Shown here piece by piece: positions 34,001 to 46,632 of a stretch of DNA of 64,000 bases; positions within the stretch are counted from its first letter, which is position 1, and each line of letters opens with the position of its first letter. A program made the translations under genes and the position numbers. Source of the stretch: Phaeotremella fagi (taxonomy: Eukaryota; Basidiomycota; Tremellomycetes; Tremellales; Phaeotremellaceae); the NCBI GenBank assembly GCA_001599715.1, contig BCHU01000009.1, positions 1,116,001 through 1,180,000 on the forward strand. Direction: 5' to 3'. The notes beneath the pieces are model-generated. The model was not told where the DNA came from, made no database searches, and saw only the letters and a program-made list of their open reading frames with translations.

Positions 34001-36892
34001 TGGTCTTGCAAATCATTTTCATGGAAATCCTTCAACAAGGAGTAAGCCCAACCCAAAATCATCAATAACTGACCTCAGGCAAACGCTCTCGCCGTCGTCG
34101 TTTTTGCCAAAGAAAATGCTGAATTAAAGGAAAGAAACGAACGATTAAAAACTCGACGTGATGAATTCAACGCTGGTAAACTAGAACAGGACTTGTCTGG
34201 GTTGAAACAGGCGGAACAACCTTTTACATGGGAACATCTCACTTACACTGTACCTGTTCCGGGTGGACAAAAGCAACTTTTGAACGACGTTTTTGGATAT
34301 GTCAAGCCCGGTTCATTAACTGCGCTCATGGGTGCATCGGGAGCAGGAAAAGTGAGTTCTTGATGCGTTGAAGCTGTGCTGACACCCAGACAACACTCTT
34401 GGATGTTTTGGCAGCAAGAAAAAACATCGGTGTCATTGGTGGTGATATTTTGATGAACGGTCGTCCAGTCGACGTTTCTTTCGCCCGTGGATGCGCTTAC
34501 GCTGAACAACAAGATGTACACGAGTGGACAACAACAGTCAGAGAAGCTTTGAGATACTCAGCGTACCTCAGACAACCACAACATGTCAGTGTTGAAGAGA
34601 AAAACGATTATGTCGAAGATATCATTGAACTTCTCGAACTCCAAGACTTGGCCGATGGAATGATCGGTTTCCCAGGCTACGGTCTCTCTGTCGAAGCTAG
34701 AAAACGTGTCACGATCGGTGTCGAATTGGCTGCTAAACCTGATTTATTACTTTTCTTGGACGAACCAACTTCAGGTTTAGATGGTCAATCAGCTTACAAC
34801 ATTGTTCGTTTCTTGCGTAAACTCGCTGCTGCAGGTCAAAAAATCCTTTGTACTATTCATCAACCGAACGCTCTTCTGTTCCAGAGTTTCGATAAATTGT
34901 TACTTTTGCAAAGAGGAGGTGAATGTGTTTACTTTGGTGATATCGGACATGGTGAGTCACTGTAGCTCAAATTGATTTTTACATGGCTAATTTTTTCCTT
35001 ACAGATTCTTGTGTTTTGATCGATTATCTCGAAAGAAACGGCGCTGAAGTTCCTAAAGACGTCAACCCTGCTGAGTTCATGTTGGAAGCTATCGGTGCTG
35101 GATCAAGGAAACGTATCGGAGGCGACTGGGGAGAGAAATGGAGACAATCACCTGAACTTCAAAAGGTACGTTCCTTGCCATTTTCAATAAAAAATTCGTG
35201 TTGACGTCGATTCATCGCTCAGATCAAGGAAGAAATCACTGAACTTAACAAAGCTGCTTTGGCTACTCCTATCTCAGAAGAGAACTCGGGCAAAGAATAC
35301 GCAACTTCATTCTTTTTCCAATTCAAGACCATCCTTCTTCGAAGTCAGTTGTTTTCCGTTCCTGAGTACCCCTTACTGACTCATTTGACAATACAGCTGC
35401 TTCAAGTAATTGGAGAAACGCCGATTATCAATTCACTCGTTTATTCGCCCATATCGCTATCGCCTTGGTTGTCGCTTTAACATTCTTACGCTTGGACAAC
35501 TCCTATCAATCGCTGCAATACCGGTAAGTGGAATTTTTGGGCGAAAGGGAAAAATTTTCAATTTTCTTCGTCTAACTTCTTCAATATTGACTCTATCTCT
35601 TCAGAATCTTCGCGATCTTCTTCTGTACGGTCATGCCTGCACTCGTCTTGGCTCAAATTGAACCTCAATACATCATGTACGTGGCAACTGTCGAAAATAA
35701 AACATGGATTTTAACCCTTTTTAGGTCTCGAATGACATTCAACCGAGAAGCAAGTTCGAAAATGTATTCCAGTACCGTATTTGCGCTATCTCAATTGATC
35801 TCAGAGCTTCCTTATTCCGTTGCTTGTAAGTCTTGATTACATTTTGCAGTTGGTCAAACGGCTGTCCCCTCCCTCTTTTTCGAGTATTAGCTAATCCATC
35901 CAGGTGCAACTGCTTTCTTCTTGCTACTTTATTACGGAGTTGGGTTGCAAAGTGCTTCGGATAGAGCCGTTTATTTCTGGTTGCAGGTGAGTTGCAACCT
36001 TTAATTCAGGATCGATTGCTAACCTGCTTCCCCTAGGTTTTGATTACTGAAGTATGTATCTTGATTGATCTTTCGATTGAATATCTTACTGATCCTCTAT
36101 CAGATTTACTCTGTCACACTTGGTCAACTGCTCGCTGCTCTTTCACCAAGTATCGTTATTGCTGCTTTGTTCAATCCATTCTTCCTAGTTTTGTTCAGGT
36201 AAGTCCTCCGCAGAACTAAATCAAATGATTGTAAACTAAATATGATAATAGTATCTTCTGTGGTGTTACCATCACTCCTGCCAACATTCAATACTTCTGG
36301 AGAGAATGGTTATACCCATTAGACCCCTTCACGAGATTGATTGCGTGAGTTTTTCTGCCTACTGCTAAGTTTCTCGAGGATATCAAAACTGACATTGAAT
36401 TTAGCGGTCTTGTCTCAGGTGAACTTACAGGTCTCCAGGTTGTCTGTAAAGATTCTGAATACAGTATCTTCTGTGAGTCTCCAACGCTTCTATTACGACG
36501 TTGAAACTCATACTTTGAAATTAGCTCCACCATCCGGACAAACTTGTGCTCAATGGGCCAACGATTTCGCAACTGCTGCAGGTGGTTACATCAACAACCC
36601 AAACGCTACTTCAGATTGTCAATATTGTCCAGCACAAGATGGTGCAACTTTCGCTGCTGGTTTACAGCTTTCTGTAAGTCGCTGAGGTGGTTAAGAGTCA
36701 TTGGGAACAGTTCACTGATATTGATTTTAGATTGATACTCGTTGGAGAGATCTTGGTATCTTCATCGCTTATTGTGGATTTAACATTTTATGTTTACTCT
36801 TGGCAGCTAGATTCCTGTAAGTTCCCTCCTTATCTATTTTAGAAACTATTTTGCTGACTGATACTATTTGTAGTCGTTGGCAAAAACGTTAG
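31085..36892 (+). CDS. Full-size PDR/ABCG-type multidrug transporter
   Basis: This is a plasma-membrane ATP-driven exporter of drugs, azoles or lipids (Pdr5/Afr1 type), with the reverse topology NBD-TMD-NBD-TMD. The start is the ATG at 31085 ([11 protein letters not shown]...). NBD1 has the fungal Walker [14 protein letters not shown], the signature [10 protein letters not shown] and the degenerate Walker [13 protein letters not shown]. The first membrane half contains [22 protein letters not shown]... and later helices. NBD2 has Walker [18 protein letters not shown] (an intron falls between the Lys and the Thr pair), the degenerate PDR signature [12 protein letters not shown], and Walker [18 protein letters not shown]. 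The second membrane half runs to RWQKR and a TAG at 36890-36892. A loop with [25 protein letters not shown] is typical of the family. About 20 introns of 40-60 nt interrupt it. The degenerate motifs are normal for PDR proteins, not damage. Confidence 0.96.
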
Positions 36893-37231
36893 ATGAATCT
36901 GTCAAGGTGTTTGATAAATTCGATATTCAATTTCAAAGTGTTAATTAATAATTATAAAAAAAAAAAATTAGATGGGAATGATGTGGAGGTGAACGATGAT
37001 AGATCAGATTAGTTCTTTGTCTATTTGAAGAGGTAGTGGATGTGTTACGATAGATGCATTACTTACTCCCTTTTCCAATTTCAATTTCATTTCGGTGGAC
37101 TCCGTGTAGGGACTGCCACTTAGACGATCAGTGTGTCGTCGCGAAGCAGTACGAGTACACTAGAGGGTCTTGAGACTTGAGTTCCTCCTTCATCGTCTGT
37201 AGTATATCATAATCCATAACATAGCGTAGAC
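36893..37231. other. Intergenic spacer
   Basis: These 339 bases lie between the PDR transporter stop and the PAP2 gene. An A run at 36957-36967 suits 3' end formation. The rest is the promoter and leader of the next gene. Nothing else is seen. Confidence 0.6.
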
Positions 37232-38681
37232 ATGACTTCATTCGCAGATACAGTTCGTATCTGTTTCCCAGCAGGTCCAGGTACGACATCACCCAGAAAT
37301 TCAACTCCAGATAACAACAACAAAAATGAATATACTCGTGGACTAGCTAAAATGAATCTTTCAATTTGGGCAAGAAGTTATTCTTGGGATTGGGTTTTGG
37401 TAGCTATCTTGTGGTAAGTCTTGAGCTCCCCTTTCATGAAATGTATTGCAATTGGGATTGATGTTGGATTCGAATTTAGGGGAGCTTTAGCTATCTTGAA
37501 CAGAAGTCCTGGACATAAAAGGGAATTCTCTTTGACTGATATCTCCATCCAACATTCTTTCGCTGAAGTTGAGAGAGTACCTCCTCAGTAAGTTGATGTG
37601 ATTTGCTGTGAAGACATTATCTAATCCATCAAACAGTCTACTCGCATTCATTTCCGTTGGTATACCGTTATTAGTGCTTATCCCAGTAAGCTTGATAGTA
37701 GCTAGAAATCGATGGGATCTGCATAATTCAATTTTGGGGCTTTTCATGTCGTACACCATGACCGGTGTTATTACGCAATTGATAAAGGTATTTCAACTGA
37801 TTCATTCTCTCATATACCAAGCATATACTGATTCATTCACGCAGGGAGCTGTTGGTCGACCTAGACCTGACTTAATCGCTCGTTGTATCCCAGCTGCTGG
37901 AGCGAAAGACCATGCTGTATTTGGATTATCGACAATTGAGATTTGCACAAGTACGAATATGTTACGTTTGAACGATGGATTCAAGGTGGGTCTTCAGTGT
38001 TGACTGTCACTCATGGAATAATGGCTGATCAAATTGTCTACAGAGTTTCCCAAGTGGTCATAGTTCATGTATGTCCTTCACATATCTCTCACCAACTCGA
38101 AACTCACTTCTACAGTATCGTTCGCGGGTTTAGGATTCGTAGCATGCTACCTAGCTGGTAAAATGCATTTATACGATAAACATGGACACAGGGTACGTCT
38201 TTTTAACTTATGAGATTTCAAAATGCCAACTGATCTAACTCTAATAGACAAGAGCTTGGTTCGCGCTTTCACCATTAATCGGTGGAATGATGGTAGCAAT
38301 TTCAAGAACAGAGGATAACAGACGTAAGTCTGTCCTATGGTGACACGCAAAAGAAAACTGATGAAATACACCAAGATCACTGGCAAGACGTCCTCGTAGG
38401 TTCAGCATTGGGGATGATGATAGCTTTCATTGCCTATCGCACCTATTTCCGTAAGTCGAGAGTACAGAACCTGAGATAACTTGCCCTGACGATGATATAT
38501 AGCACCATTGTCACACAAAGAATCACATTTACCACTTGCCCCTCGATCACCTGAATCCGAAGATGAGATTCGTGATGCTGAATTGGGTATCCCGCAGAGA
38601 GTTCGTTTGATGACAGATGAAGATGAGGCGTTACCTAGAGCCAGTGAAGAGGAAGTTGCTTGGAGAAGTGGACAGAATTGA
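37232..38681 (+). CDS. PAP2-type lipid phosphate phosphatase (Dpp1/Lpp1-like)
   Basis: This membrane enzyme removes phosphate from phosphatidate or diacylglycerol pyrophosphate. The start is the ATG at 37232 (MTSFADTVRICFPAGP). About six membrane helices are seen. The three catalytic motifs are present after splicing: KGAVGRPRPD (K-x6-RP), SFPSGHSS (the exon between introns at about 38041-38070) and SRTEDNRHHWQDV (R-x5-H-x3-D, intron inside). The C-terminal tail is acidic and Pro-rich (LPLAPRSPESEDEIRDAE...) and ends ...AWRSGQN with a TGA at 38679-38681. About seven introns. The length, near 310 residues, fits Dpp1. The residues of all three motifs appear intact. Which lipid it prefers cannot be told. 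Confidence 0.92.
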
Positions 38682-38821
38682 TTTTGATTCAATATTAAGA
38701 TTTGAGGTACATCAATTAATTTATAGATTTCAGAGGAAGGTACGAGAAAGTGGACAATAGATAGGAGTGTTGGGGACGATTAATGTCAACTACAGTCATT
38801 AGATATCGATGAAAGTTGACG

Positions 38822-40420
38822 TTAGTACCCTAAGTTCTTTGCGAAATCCAGAATCTTGGCATAAGCAGTTGGAGCAGAATAATCTGTAAATGTGTCATCA
38901 GTTTAAAAGTTCATTTCTATGAATATTGATGGACATACGGAAGTTGATACCATGACCAGTGAGAGGTACCACATAAGTGGTGAAATTCTCAGCAGCTACC
39001 GAGGGGAACAAAGCTCTAGCAGCGTCTAACTGAGTCCCGTTGCTTAAAGTAGTTCCAATTAGTGAAGTACAATTAGCACCGCAGACTGGAGCATCTTCGT
39101 TTCCTGTTACTACAAAGACTGGTTTGTTGTACTCTGTCCTGGGGAGGGTGTAGATACTCGCTGCTGAGTCTAGGTTTGATGACGATCAGTACGAAATCAA
39201 ACATAATTTATTGACGTACATAGTTCACCAACTGTATAGGCTCCTTTCGTCGCTGTGAAGACCTCCAGTGCTTCAGGTTCGTAGTTTGGATAACTGACAG
39301 GTTAGTGGGGCTATGTCAATGAGGGAGTAGGATTTACTGGAAGAATTCCTGTTGATCAATCGATGTTGATGGGGTTGTTAGATAATCGTTTGGGAGGTTA
39401 CCGAATCGTGATGGATAAGCTATGTTGGCTATGGTGTTTGAGAAAGCTCCTTGACTTAATGTGCCTATTCATTTGATCAATTTATTAGTATCCTCGCTCA
39501 AGCTTATACTTGTAGTACTTACCTTCCTTGGGCATGAAGGCGTAACCTGTCAATACCAGTGCATCAAACACTTTTGGTGCGACTGACGCAACTCCTGTTA
39601 AGATGTACGAACCGAAGGCTAGGTTGGGTCAGTCAGAGACATTTGTAATGGTGCGACATACAATGACCAATCCCAATGACATTCGAATAATTTGGTATAC
39701 CACTTAAATTACCCAAACGAAGTGATTGGGCGATCGCAGCTGCTTGAGCAACTTCTAAAGGGTATTGAACGATATTGGTTCCATCTGGTTTAGATGATTT
39801 ACCAGCACCCAATCGATCGTAGATCAAAGTTGCTAATAGAGATCATTCGTTAGATCTTGAAACCAGTCATGGACTATTGACTTACCGTAACCGGCAGCAG
39901 CAGCAGCTTCAACGAAAGAATTTTTATTCGTGTCTCTGTCAATACAAGGTCAATACTTACGTCTCGAAGGTTGTGGATCTCACTTTAATCTGACATCCCA
40001 ATAACTACCGGCAGAGTTGATACCGTGAACACCTTGGAAGATCGTTTTCGCAACACCTTTTTTAGGTGTACAATACTCGAAATAAAGTTGATGAGGTCCT
40101 GAGACGTTATATGTTGGAGCCACGAATGCTCTGGCATTCACTGTTGAATCAACTTTGTATTCTTCAATGTTAGATTGAACTAATGCTTGTTGGTTTATTG
40201 GACTGCAGTGGCTGCCATCAGCATGGATTGTTTGTACGAAAGAGATCACTCACAACTGAGGTCCAAGGACAGCGGTCAAGTTTATGTTGGTAGCTGATGC
40301 TTCGATCGATGCGTAGAATTGTCGACAATTTGCATATGATGTTAAATTATCATTCCTTGGGACTGGATTAGCTAAAGCCAATCCAGCAAGGATAACACAG
40401 GAAGTGATTGAAGTGAGCAT
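38822..40420 (-). CDS. Secreted alpha/beta hydrolase
   Basis: The start at 40420 gives MLTSITSCVILAGLALANPVPRND, a signal peptide of about 17 residues. Exons then give YCTPKKGVAKTIFQGVHGINSAGSYWD, YDRLGAGKSSKPDG (the D-R-x-G-x-G-x-S motif) and IGIGH-SFGSYILTG. The nucleophile elbow GHSFGS is cut by an intron at about 39608-39656. Then come VAPKVFDALVLTGYAF, and it ends ...DYSAPTAYAKILDFAKNLGY with a TAA at 38822-38824. Eight or so short introns. The fold is that of serine hydrolases (esterase, lipase or epoxide-hydrolase type); the substrate is unknown. A TATA element lies 76-83 bases upstream of the ATG. The gene converges with the PAP2 gene, 140 bases apart. Confidence 0.87.
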
Positions 40421-41409
40421 TAAAGGTATCGACTGCAGTGATTTGGTTGGAAGTAGGAGTGGAATTGAATGGTGAAAAACTGGAGAAAACGCAACTATTT
40501 ATACCGAAATCAGAATACTCATCGCCGTCAGTGTCGACAGATGTCCGAGAAAAGTCGTCATCGATGAGAAACTAATGCACGCCGCAGATGGATTCAATCA
40601 CCACGACGAGCAACGCCGTCTGAAAATGCCCGAAAACCATTAGAAAATTCGGTGTTTGACAGTGGGGTAGTTCAGTTTAGCGTCAAAAAAGTGGTGGCTT
40701 CCGCGTTTTACTGGATTGCAATCCCGATGGAATGACTTGAAGCTTCGGAGGACGGTGTTTGGAGGTGAGAAACATTTCGAACGGTGTTGATGGTGGTTCT
40801 TTGAAAATTCACATTGTTCTTGGGCAGAATTGGTGTAGGGAGGTGCCACTAACAATTGGCATCTGAACCATCGATTTATTTGGTCCCCCCTTTAAACTCA
40901 ACCATCGCTTGTAGTTTGAAACACGATCTAATCGGACCCATCTGTGATTACACCTTTACATAGGACAATGCATATTAATATTGACCGGAACACGCTCCAA
41001 ACTGATCTCCATATAAACTCCATAATAACGTCTGTTGATGATATTTTCTCTTCCTGTAGATCCGTTAAAAATCGGTTAGACCGGTTGAATCGGTACGATA
41101 GTTGGAATGATAAAGCGCCACATTCCCTTAAACGGGTTTTACCGCCGGTAACATGTTGAATACAGTGTAAATTAAATCCGCACGCGCAGGGAAGGGTGGT
41201 GGTGGAAATACACCGTAAGGTAAAAAAGTTTGAATTAGTTTCTTATCGTCCAACAGCAACAACATCACCATCCCCTCTTCTTATCCTCATCCTCCCATCA
41301 TTCCAAGGATAGAGGTATAGCCAACCACGTCTACATCCATCCATCTCACTGTAAGATCATTTCTCTTATCATCCAACTCAATCTAACACACCCGTCCACA
41401 GGAAACACA
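40421..41409. other. Divergent intergenic region
   Basis: These 989 bases lie between the secreted hydrolase (leftward) and the NADH dehydrogenase (rightward). The left edge contains the hydrolase TATA box. The right edge, about 41250-41409, is a C/A-rich leader of the NADH dehydrogenase. The middle has short open frames that look like chance. Confidence 0.55.
40496..40503 (-). promoter_or_regulatory. TATA box of the secreted hydrolase gene
   Basis: On the minus strand the motif reads TATAAATA, 76-83 bases upstream of the ATG at 40420. The spacing fits a core promoter with a short leader. Confidence 0.5.
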
Positions 41410-43449
41410 ATGGCTTTCCGTCAACTTGGTACGTCACTCATCTTCCATTACCAACTATACTTAACTCCTCTACCACAGCTCGACCACTTCTCTCCCGACC
41501 TGCCATCCCCGCACGTACAGTCGTTAGACCATCTTTCGCTCTCCACACCACAGCCAAAAGATTCGCTGTTCCACCACCAAACGTCCCTGTCACACCAGCA
41601 ACTCCAGCTGTTGAACCAGTCGTAAAAGGTTCAGAGGTTATCACTCCTAAAGTGAGTTATTATCACAAAGATGTGTGTTGATATCTAGCCCTATGTTATT
41701 TCAAAATGGAGAAGGAGAGTTCAAACGTTTGGTCGTCTTACACTCATAACTCTAATTGGTGCAACAGCTGCTTTCCTCTACGGTAAGATAACAACTCACG
41801 CGTTCAAGAACCAAAATAACTCACAAACTGTACAGTCACCCAAACCGAAATCAACCCTCCTGTCCAACTTGATCAAGATCCCAAAAAGAAAACTCTCATT
41901 GTACTTGGTTCCGGATGGGGTGCTACGTCATTCTTGAAGAATCTTGATACAGACGAATTCAACGTCGTCGTCATTTCACCAAGAAATTATTTCTTGTTCA
42001 CACCGCTACTCCCTTCAGTCACTGTTGGTACCCTTGAACCCAGATCTATTATCCAACCAACAAGATACATTACTCGACACAAGAAGAGAAAGGTTTCTGT
42101 TTACGAAGCTGAAGCTCAATCTGTTGATCCTGTCAAGAAAACCGTTACTTTCCAAGGTAAGTCATAATCCCTCAATCACAGTACTGACGCCAGATCTCTC
42201 CGATGTTCGTGGTGAAGCTGGTTCAGTAACTCTCCCATACGATTATCTCGTTTACGCAGTTGGATGTGAGAACCAAACATTCGGTATTAAAGGTGTAACC
42301 GATTACGCATGTTTCCTTAAAGAACTCAGTGACGCCGATAAAATCAGAACTAAATTACTTGATTGTATCGAAACCGCCGCTTTCAAAGATCAACCTGAAT
42401 CTGAAATCGATAGACTCATGCACATGGTCGTCGTTGGTGGTGGTCCAACCGGTGTCGAATACGCTGGTGAATTACACGATTTCTTGATTGTAAGTGAAAT
42501 GAACTTGCATTGGTACTAATTTTCAGGACGATCTTAAAAAATGGTACCCAGAAATCGCAGATCGTCTTCGTATCACTTTAATCGAAGCGCTCCCCAACGT
42601 CCTCCCAGCCTTCTCCAAACAATTGATCCAATACACCGAATCCACATTCAAGGACAACAAAATCGATGTCATGACTAGAACAATGGTTAAAGACGTCAAG
42701 GAGAAATCCGTCACTGTTCAAGATGCGAACAAAGAGATCAAAGAGATCCCATACGGTCTTTTAGTTTGGGCCACCGGTAACACCTCAAGAAACATTACCA
42801 AAAATCTCATGAACGCACTTCCAGCCACCCAAACCCAACGTCGTGGACTTGTCGTCGACGATTACCTTAATTTACTAGGTGCCGATGGAGTCTACGCATT
42901 AGGTGATTGTACAGCAACCCAATACGCTCCAACTGCTCAAGTAGCTTCTCAAGAAGGTCAATACTTGGCTGGCATGTTCAAACAAATCGGTGCCAAAGCT
43001 AAACTAGAGGAACAACTAACTGAATTAAGAGCCCAAGCTCAAGTCAACCCTGAAGAAATCGAGAACGTCGTTAAAAAACTCAACAGAACCGCTAAATCAA
43101 TCTTACCTTTCCATTACTCTCATCAAGGTTCTTTGGCTTATATCGGTTCAGAAAAGGCTATTGCTGATTTACCTTTCTTCAATGGTAACGTCGCTTCCGG
43201 TGGTCAGGCTGCCATGTTCTTCTGGCGTTCAGCTTATGTCGTATGTGTTTTCCCTGCGAGATAATTGATTTATTTGACTGATCGATTATCACCGTTTTAG
43301 TCAACCCTTTACTCAGTCAGAAACAGAACTCTCGTAACAACCGATTGGCTCAAAGTTAAACTTTTCGGACGGTAAGTTTATGCATACTGTTTAAGTAAGA
43401 GCGAATACTGATGAAATCTATTTTTATCAGTGATGTCTCAAGAGAATAA
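41410..43449 (+). CDS. Type II (alternative) NADH:ubiquinone oxidoreductase
   Basis: This mitochondrial inner-membrane flavoenzyme passes electrons from NADH to ubiquinone without pumping protons (Nde1/Ndi1 type). The start is the ATG at 41410 (MAFRQL-ARPLLSRPAIPARTVVRP), an Arg-rich presequence. A membrane helix (LTLITLIGATAAFLYV) follows the presequence and suggests the external Nde form. The FAD-binding motif TLIVLGSGWGATSFLKNL, NYFLFTPLLPSVTVGTLE, the NADH-binding motif HMVVVGGGPTGVEYAGEL, LPAFSKQL, LLVWATGN and GVYALGDCTA are present, with LAYIGSEKAIADLPF and the C-terminal FGRDVSRE ending at the TAA at 43447-43449. About seven introns. No EF-hand insertion is seen. Whether it faces the matrix or the intermembrane space is inferred. 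Confidence 0.95.
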
Positions 43450-43810
43450 ATGGTTAGCGTGGTAGTAGGCAAATTTATTTTTTCGTCGTAGTGGGGTGTT
43501 GGATTTCCGAGGTTCTTAGGGAAGAAATAATCGAGAAAAACGTATTTGAGTAATTGGATTCGTTCGGTGTTGATTTTTCAATTTTGGTTTATGCAATCAT
43601 CTATAGAGTTCTGTGATCACGTTTGCAGTGTCTTTGACATTAAAACCACATTGAAGAAATGTCGAACTTGCGATAACATACGGTCAAGTACATACAAAAT
43701 AAAAGCTACATACAGTAATTCGAAATAAATATAACCAAAATTAACCTGAAGACCAACAAAAATCATTTTTAGGTATATTTATAAGTTCATTGTTAGATTT
43801 CTTATTCAGA

Positions 43811-45464
43811 TCACACTCTCATATCAACGTTTTCAACTTGAACATCCTCCCAACCTTCTTTATCAACCTTAACGCCTAAACCCGTAGTCCGCGAGAAACT
43901 CCTATCGTTTTCTTTCTTAACGTCAATTTTTTGAAGTGGACTTTTAGGTGATTCCTCCATAGTCTCCAATTCCATACTGATATCCCCATCACCATCACCT
44001 TCGACTTCGATTTCACCCTCCCATCCACTTGTTACGGTGTTCGTTGGTGAGGTGTTAGTGTTGTTACTGCTGTTACTGTTAGAATTGTTGTTTGCGTTTG
44101 AAACGAAATTGATCCCTGCTTTACGTAGGATGTTTTCGAGGGTCGTTATGTGATTAACTGCTTTACGAAGGATGATGGCTTTTGAATCGGTCGCTATTGA
44201 ATTCGGTAGAGCTAGACGTAGAGATTGGAAACCTGTGTTGATTGATCTATTTCATTATGGTTAGTACTGGTACTGAAAAAAAAACATATACTCACTCTCT
44301 ACGTTTCTGTTCTGACATCAAATGAGCTAATCTTCTAGATTGACCAGGTTCCCTAGATTGTTCTTCAACTATACCCCTCGAAATCACCGATGTCGTAGAA
44401 TGACTTCTTGCTCTACCTTGAATCTGAGTTAGATATCTATCTGGTGAATGGGAGCTTGAAGTCGAAGTTGGATGAAGAGGATAGGCTCGGGGTGGTGGGG
44501 GAGATGGATAATCTTGATTTTGGGTTTGTGGATGATAACGTGAACTGTGACTATGGAGATTAGGTGATGAGATGGATTGATCTTGACTAGTTCTTGAATA
44601 TTCATCTCGCCAACTACCTAATCTAGGAGTCGAGTTGCTACCAGGTGAATGACGTTGGGTGGTGTTACCACTAGAATTACTTGGTGGATCGTAAGAATAA
44701 CTCGGACGTAAACCTGTCAAACCGAATATTTTGGGTGAAGCTGGTGTAGAAGATGAAGCTGAGGTGGAAGAACTTGAAAGAGGTGGTGGTGGCATTGAAG
44801 AAGATGAAATGGGTGGTGTTGGGAGAGTCGAATATCCACCTGAAGGTGAAGGGGACGCTGATGAAAATGATTGAAAAGGTGGTAACTGAAGTTTACGATC
44901 TCCTCTTTCTCTTTCACGTTCACGTTCACGTTCACGATCATGGATTCTAGGTAGATTACCAGAATTAGATCGGTTCATTGAACCTTTGACTTCCCAGTCC
45001 CTCTCCCTCTCCCTGTCTCTGTCTCTTTCATCAAATTCCCTAGGTAAAGGTAATCCATCACGCCAACCTGTAGGACTACCAAGTGCCAAAGCTGAGATAC
45101 TTGGATAACTTTCCCTTGGTGAATTACCGTTAACATTCACGTTCAAAGGTGAAGAAGAATTAGGTGGTGGTAAATGGATTCTAGGTAAAGTATCAGATAA
45201 AGAATTCGAATTAGAAATTGAATTTGATTGAGAAGGTCGTCTAGGATAAGGATGTGATCGATAAGAAGAAAGTGAATTCGTCGTGGGTGATCTAGAAGAT
45301 GATGGTGAAAGCTGTCTTGAATTTATTGGATTGGAATTAGGGTTATTCGTGTTGGTGTTGGGTATAGGGATTGAGATTGAATTCGTCATTTTGGGTGATG
45401 AACTACTTTGACTGGATATTGAATTGGATTTAGCTCTTTGAAAAGAATCCGTTTGAGCTGTCAT
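43811..45464 (-). CDS. bHLH transcription factor, Ser/Pro-rich
   Basis: This is a nuclear DNA-binding protein. The start at 45464 (MTAQTDSFQRAKSNS) opens a first exon of about 390 codons that is almost all low-complexity: Ser/Pro/Asn tracts and RERERE runs coded by simple repeats. The bHLH lies across the intron at about 44247-44295: basic region RRLAHLMSEQKRRES, helix 1 INTGFQSLRLALP, loop, and helix 2 SKAIILRKAVNHITTLENILRKAG. The H-x3-E-x3-R pattern of E-box binders is visible (H in LAHL, E, then RR). The tail is Asn/Ser-rich, then acidic (EGEIEVEGDGDGD), ending ...VENVDMRV with a TGA at 43811-43813. About 1.1 kb upstream lies an array of six CAGGTG sites, the core such factors may bind. 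The target genes are unknown. Confidence 0.88.
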
Positions 45465-46551
45465 TGGTCTTGGTTTTTATGTTTTTATTCTTAAAGGGGG
45501 TGTGGTGGAGATGCGGTTGTGACGATGTCCTTGGTTGTGGTGTGTACCAAAAAGTATGCCCAAGACACGACTTTCTGCACGACGTTTAGGTGATAAAAGT
45601 TTGTGGTTTGATTTTAACGATTCCTTTGAGTTTCACCTCGACAGATCCACCTGGTCACTTGTCGTGATAACTGAGGAGAATCGAGTGTTCAAACCCAAGA
45701 AAACTTCTCAACTTCCTTTTATCCGATTTTCTCCTCTCCCGTTGAACCGGCGGTAAACTGAAAGAAATTCAGTCGACTAACCCCTCAAAGGAAGTCTTGC
45801 TTTTAGATGTGGTTTAATTGCACGTTACCACGATGCAAGCGTTGCCGGCGGTGATTTGATGCAGCTGATCAGATTCTCTTGATTGATGGCAAGGGAAGGG
45901 AATCTGATGGTGGGAATGGAGAAATTTAATGGGGTCCCTCCTTTCGTTGTGATGATGTTGTGAATTTAATTTCTTGATTTGATATCTTTTTCTTTTGTTA
46001 TCCAATTAATTCCCTCCTGATTGTCGTTGTTCTCCTCACCGGTTCATTCGGATTCCAATGTTGACCAAGTGAATGATATTGTTGATGGTGTGATGAGATG
46101 ATCAAGACTTTTGGGGAAATCGATACCGTCGGCCGACCTGTTAAATCCAGCGTATAACGTATGAAATTCGTGCTGGAAGCTATACGGTAAATATACCGGC
46201 TGATATTTTCTTTTTAATTAAGGCAATTTAATTGTGAAAACTCCACATAGACCACATACCTCTTTAGGATTCTTGTTTAATGGGAAATGAGAGTAGAAAG
46301 TTGAAGTTGAAGTGACAGAAAGGAAAATGGAAGTGTTAAAGATGTTTATTCTCAAGTTGCGCAGTACATGTGGATCATACGGGGTATTCAATACACCTCG
46401 ATATCGAAATAATGCTTTAAATCCCAAAAACAGTAAGAATTCGATACTAAAGTATTTAGGTGGTTTAACGTTGAGGTTAAAAAAAATCAAGTCTATTAAC
46501 GGTCCGGTGCCCAATATGGGGGAACAAGAGTTACCCTGTGGATGAAGTGAA

Positions 46552-46632
46552 CAGGTGAGCAGGCAGGTGAACAGGTGGACACCTGTTGTTCCTACAGGTT
46601 TTGAGTAACAGGTGAACAGGGACTTTCAGGTG
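46552..46632. promoter_or_regulatory. Array of six CAGGTG E-boxes
   Basis: CAGGTG occurs on the + strand at 46552-46557, 46564-46569, 46572-46577, 46609-46614 and 46627-46632, and in reverse (CACCTG) at 46580-46585. Six copies in 81 bases is far above chance. The core is a CANNTG E-box, the target type of bHLH proteins, and the array is upstream of a bHLH gene. Regulatory use is inferred. Confidence 0.5.

Noticed and set aside
46218..46545. Opposed open frames of 77-98 codons in the bHLH/SGNH spacer
   Set aside because: No domain, no splice partner and AT-rich composition like the surrounding spacer.
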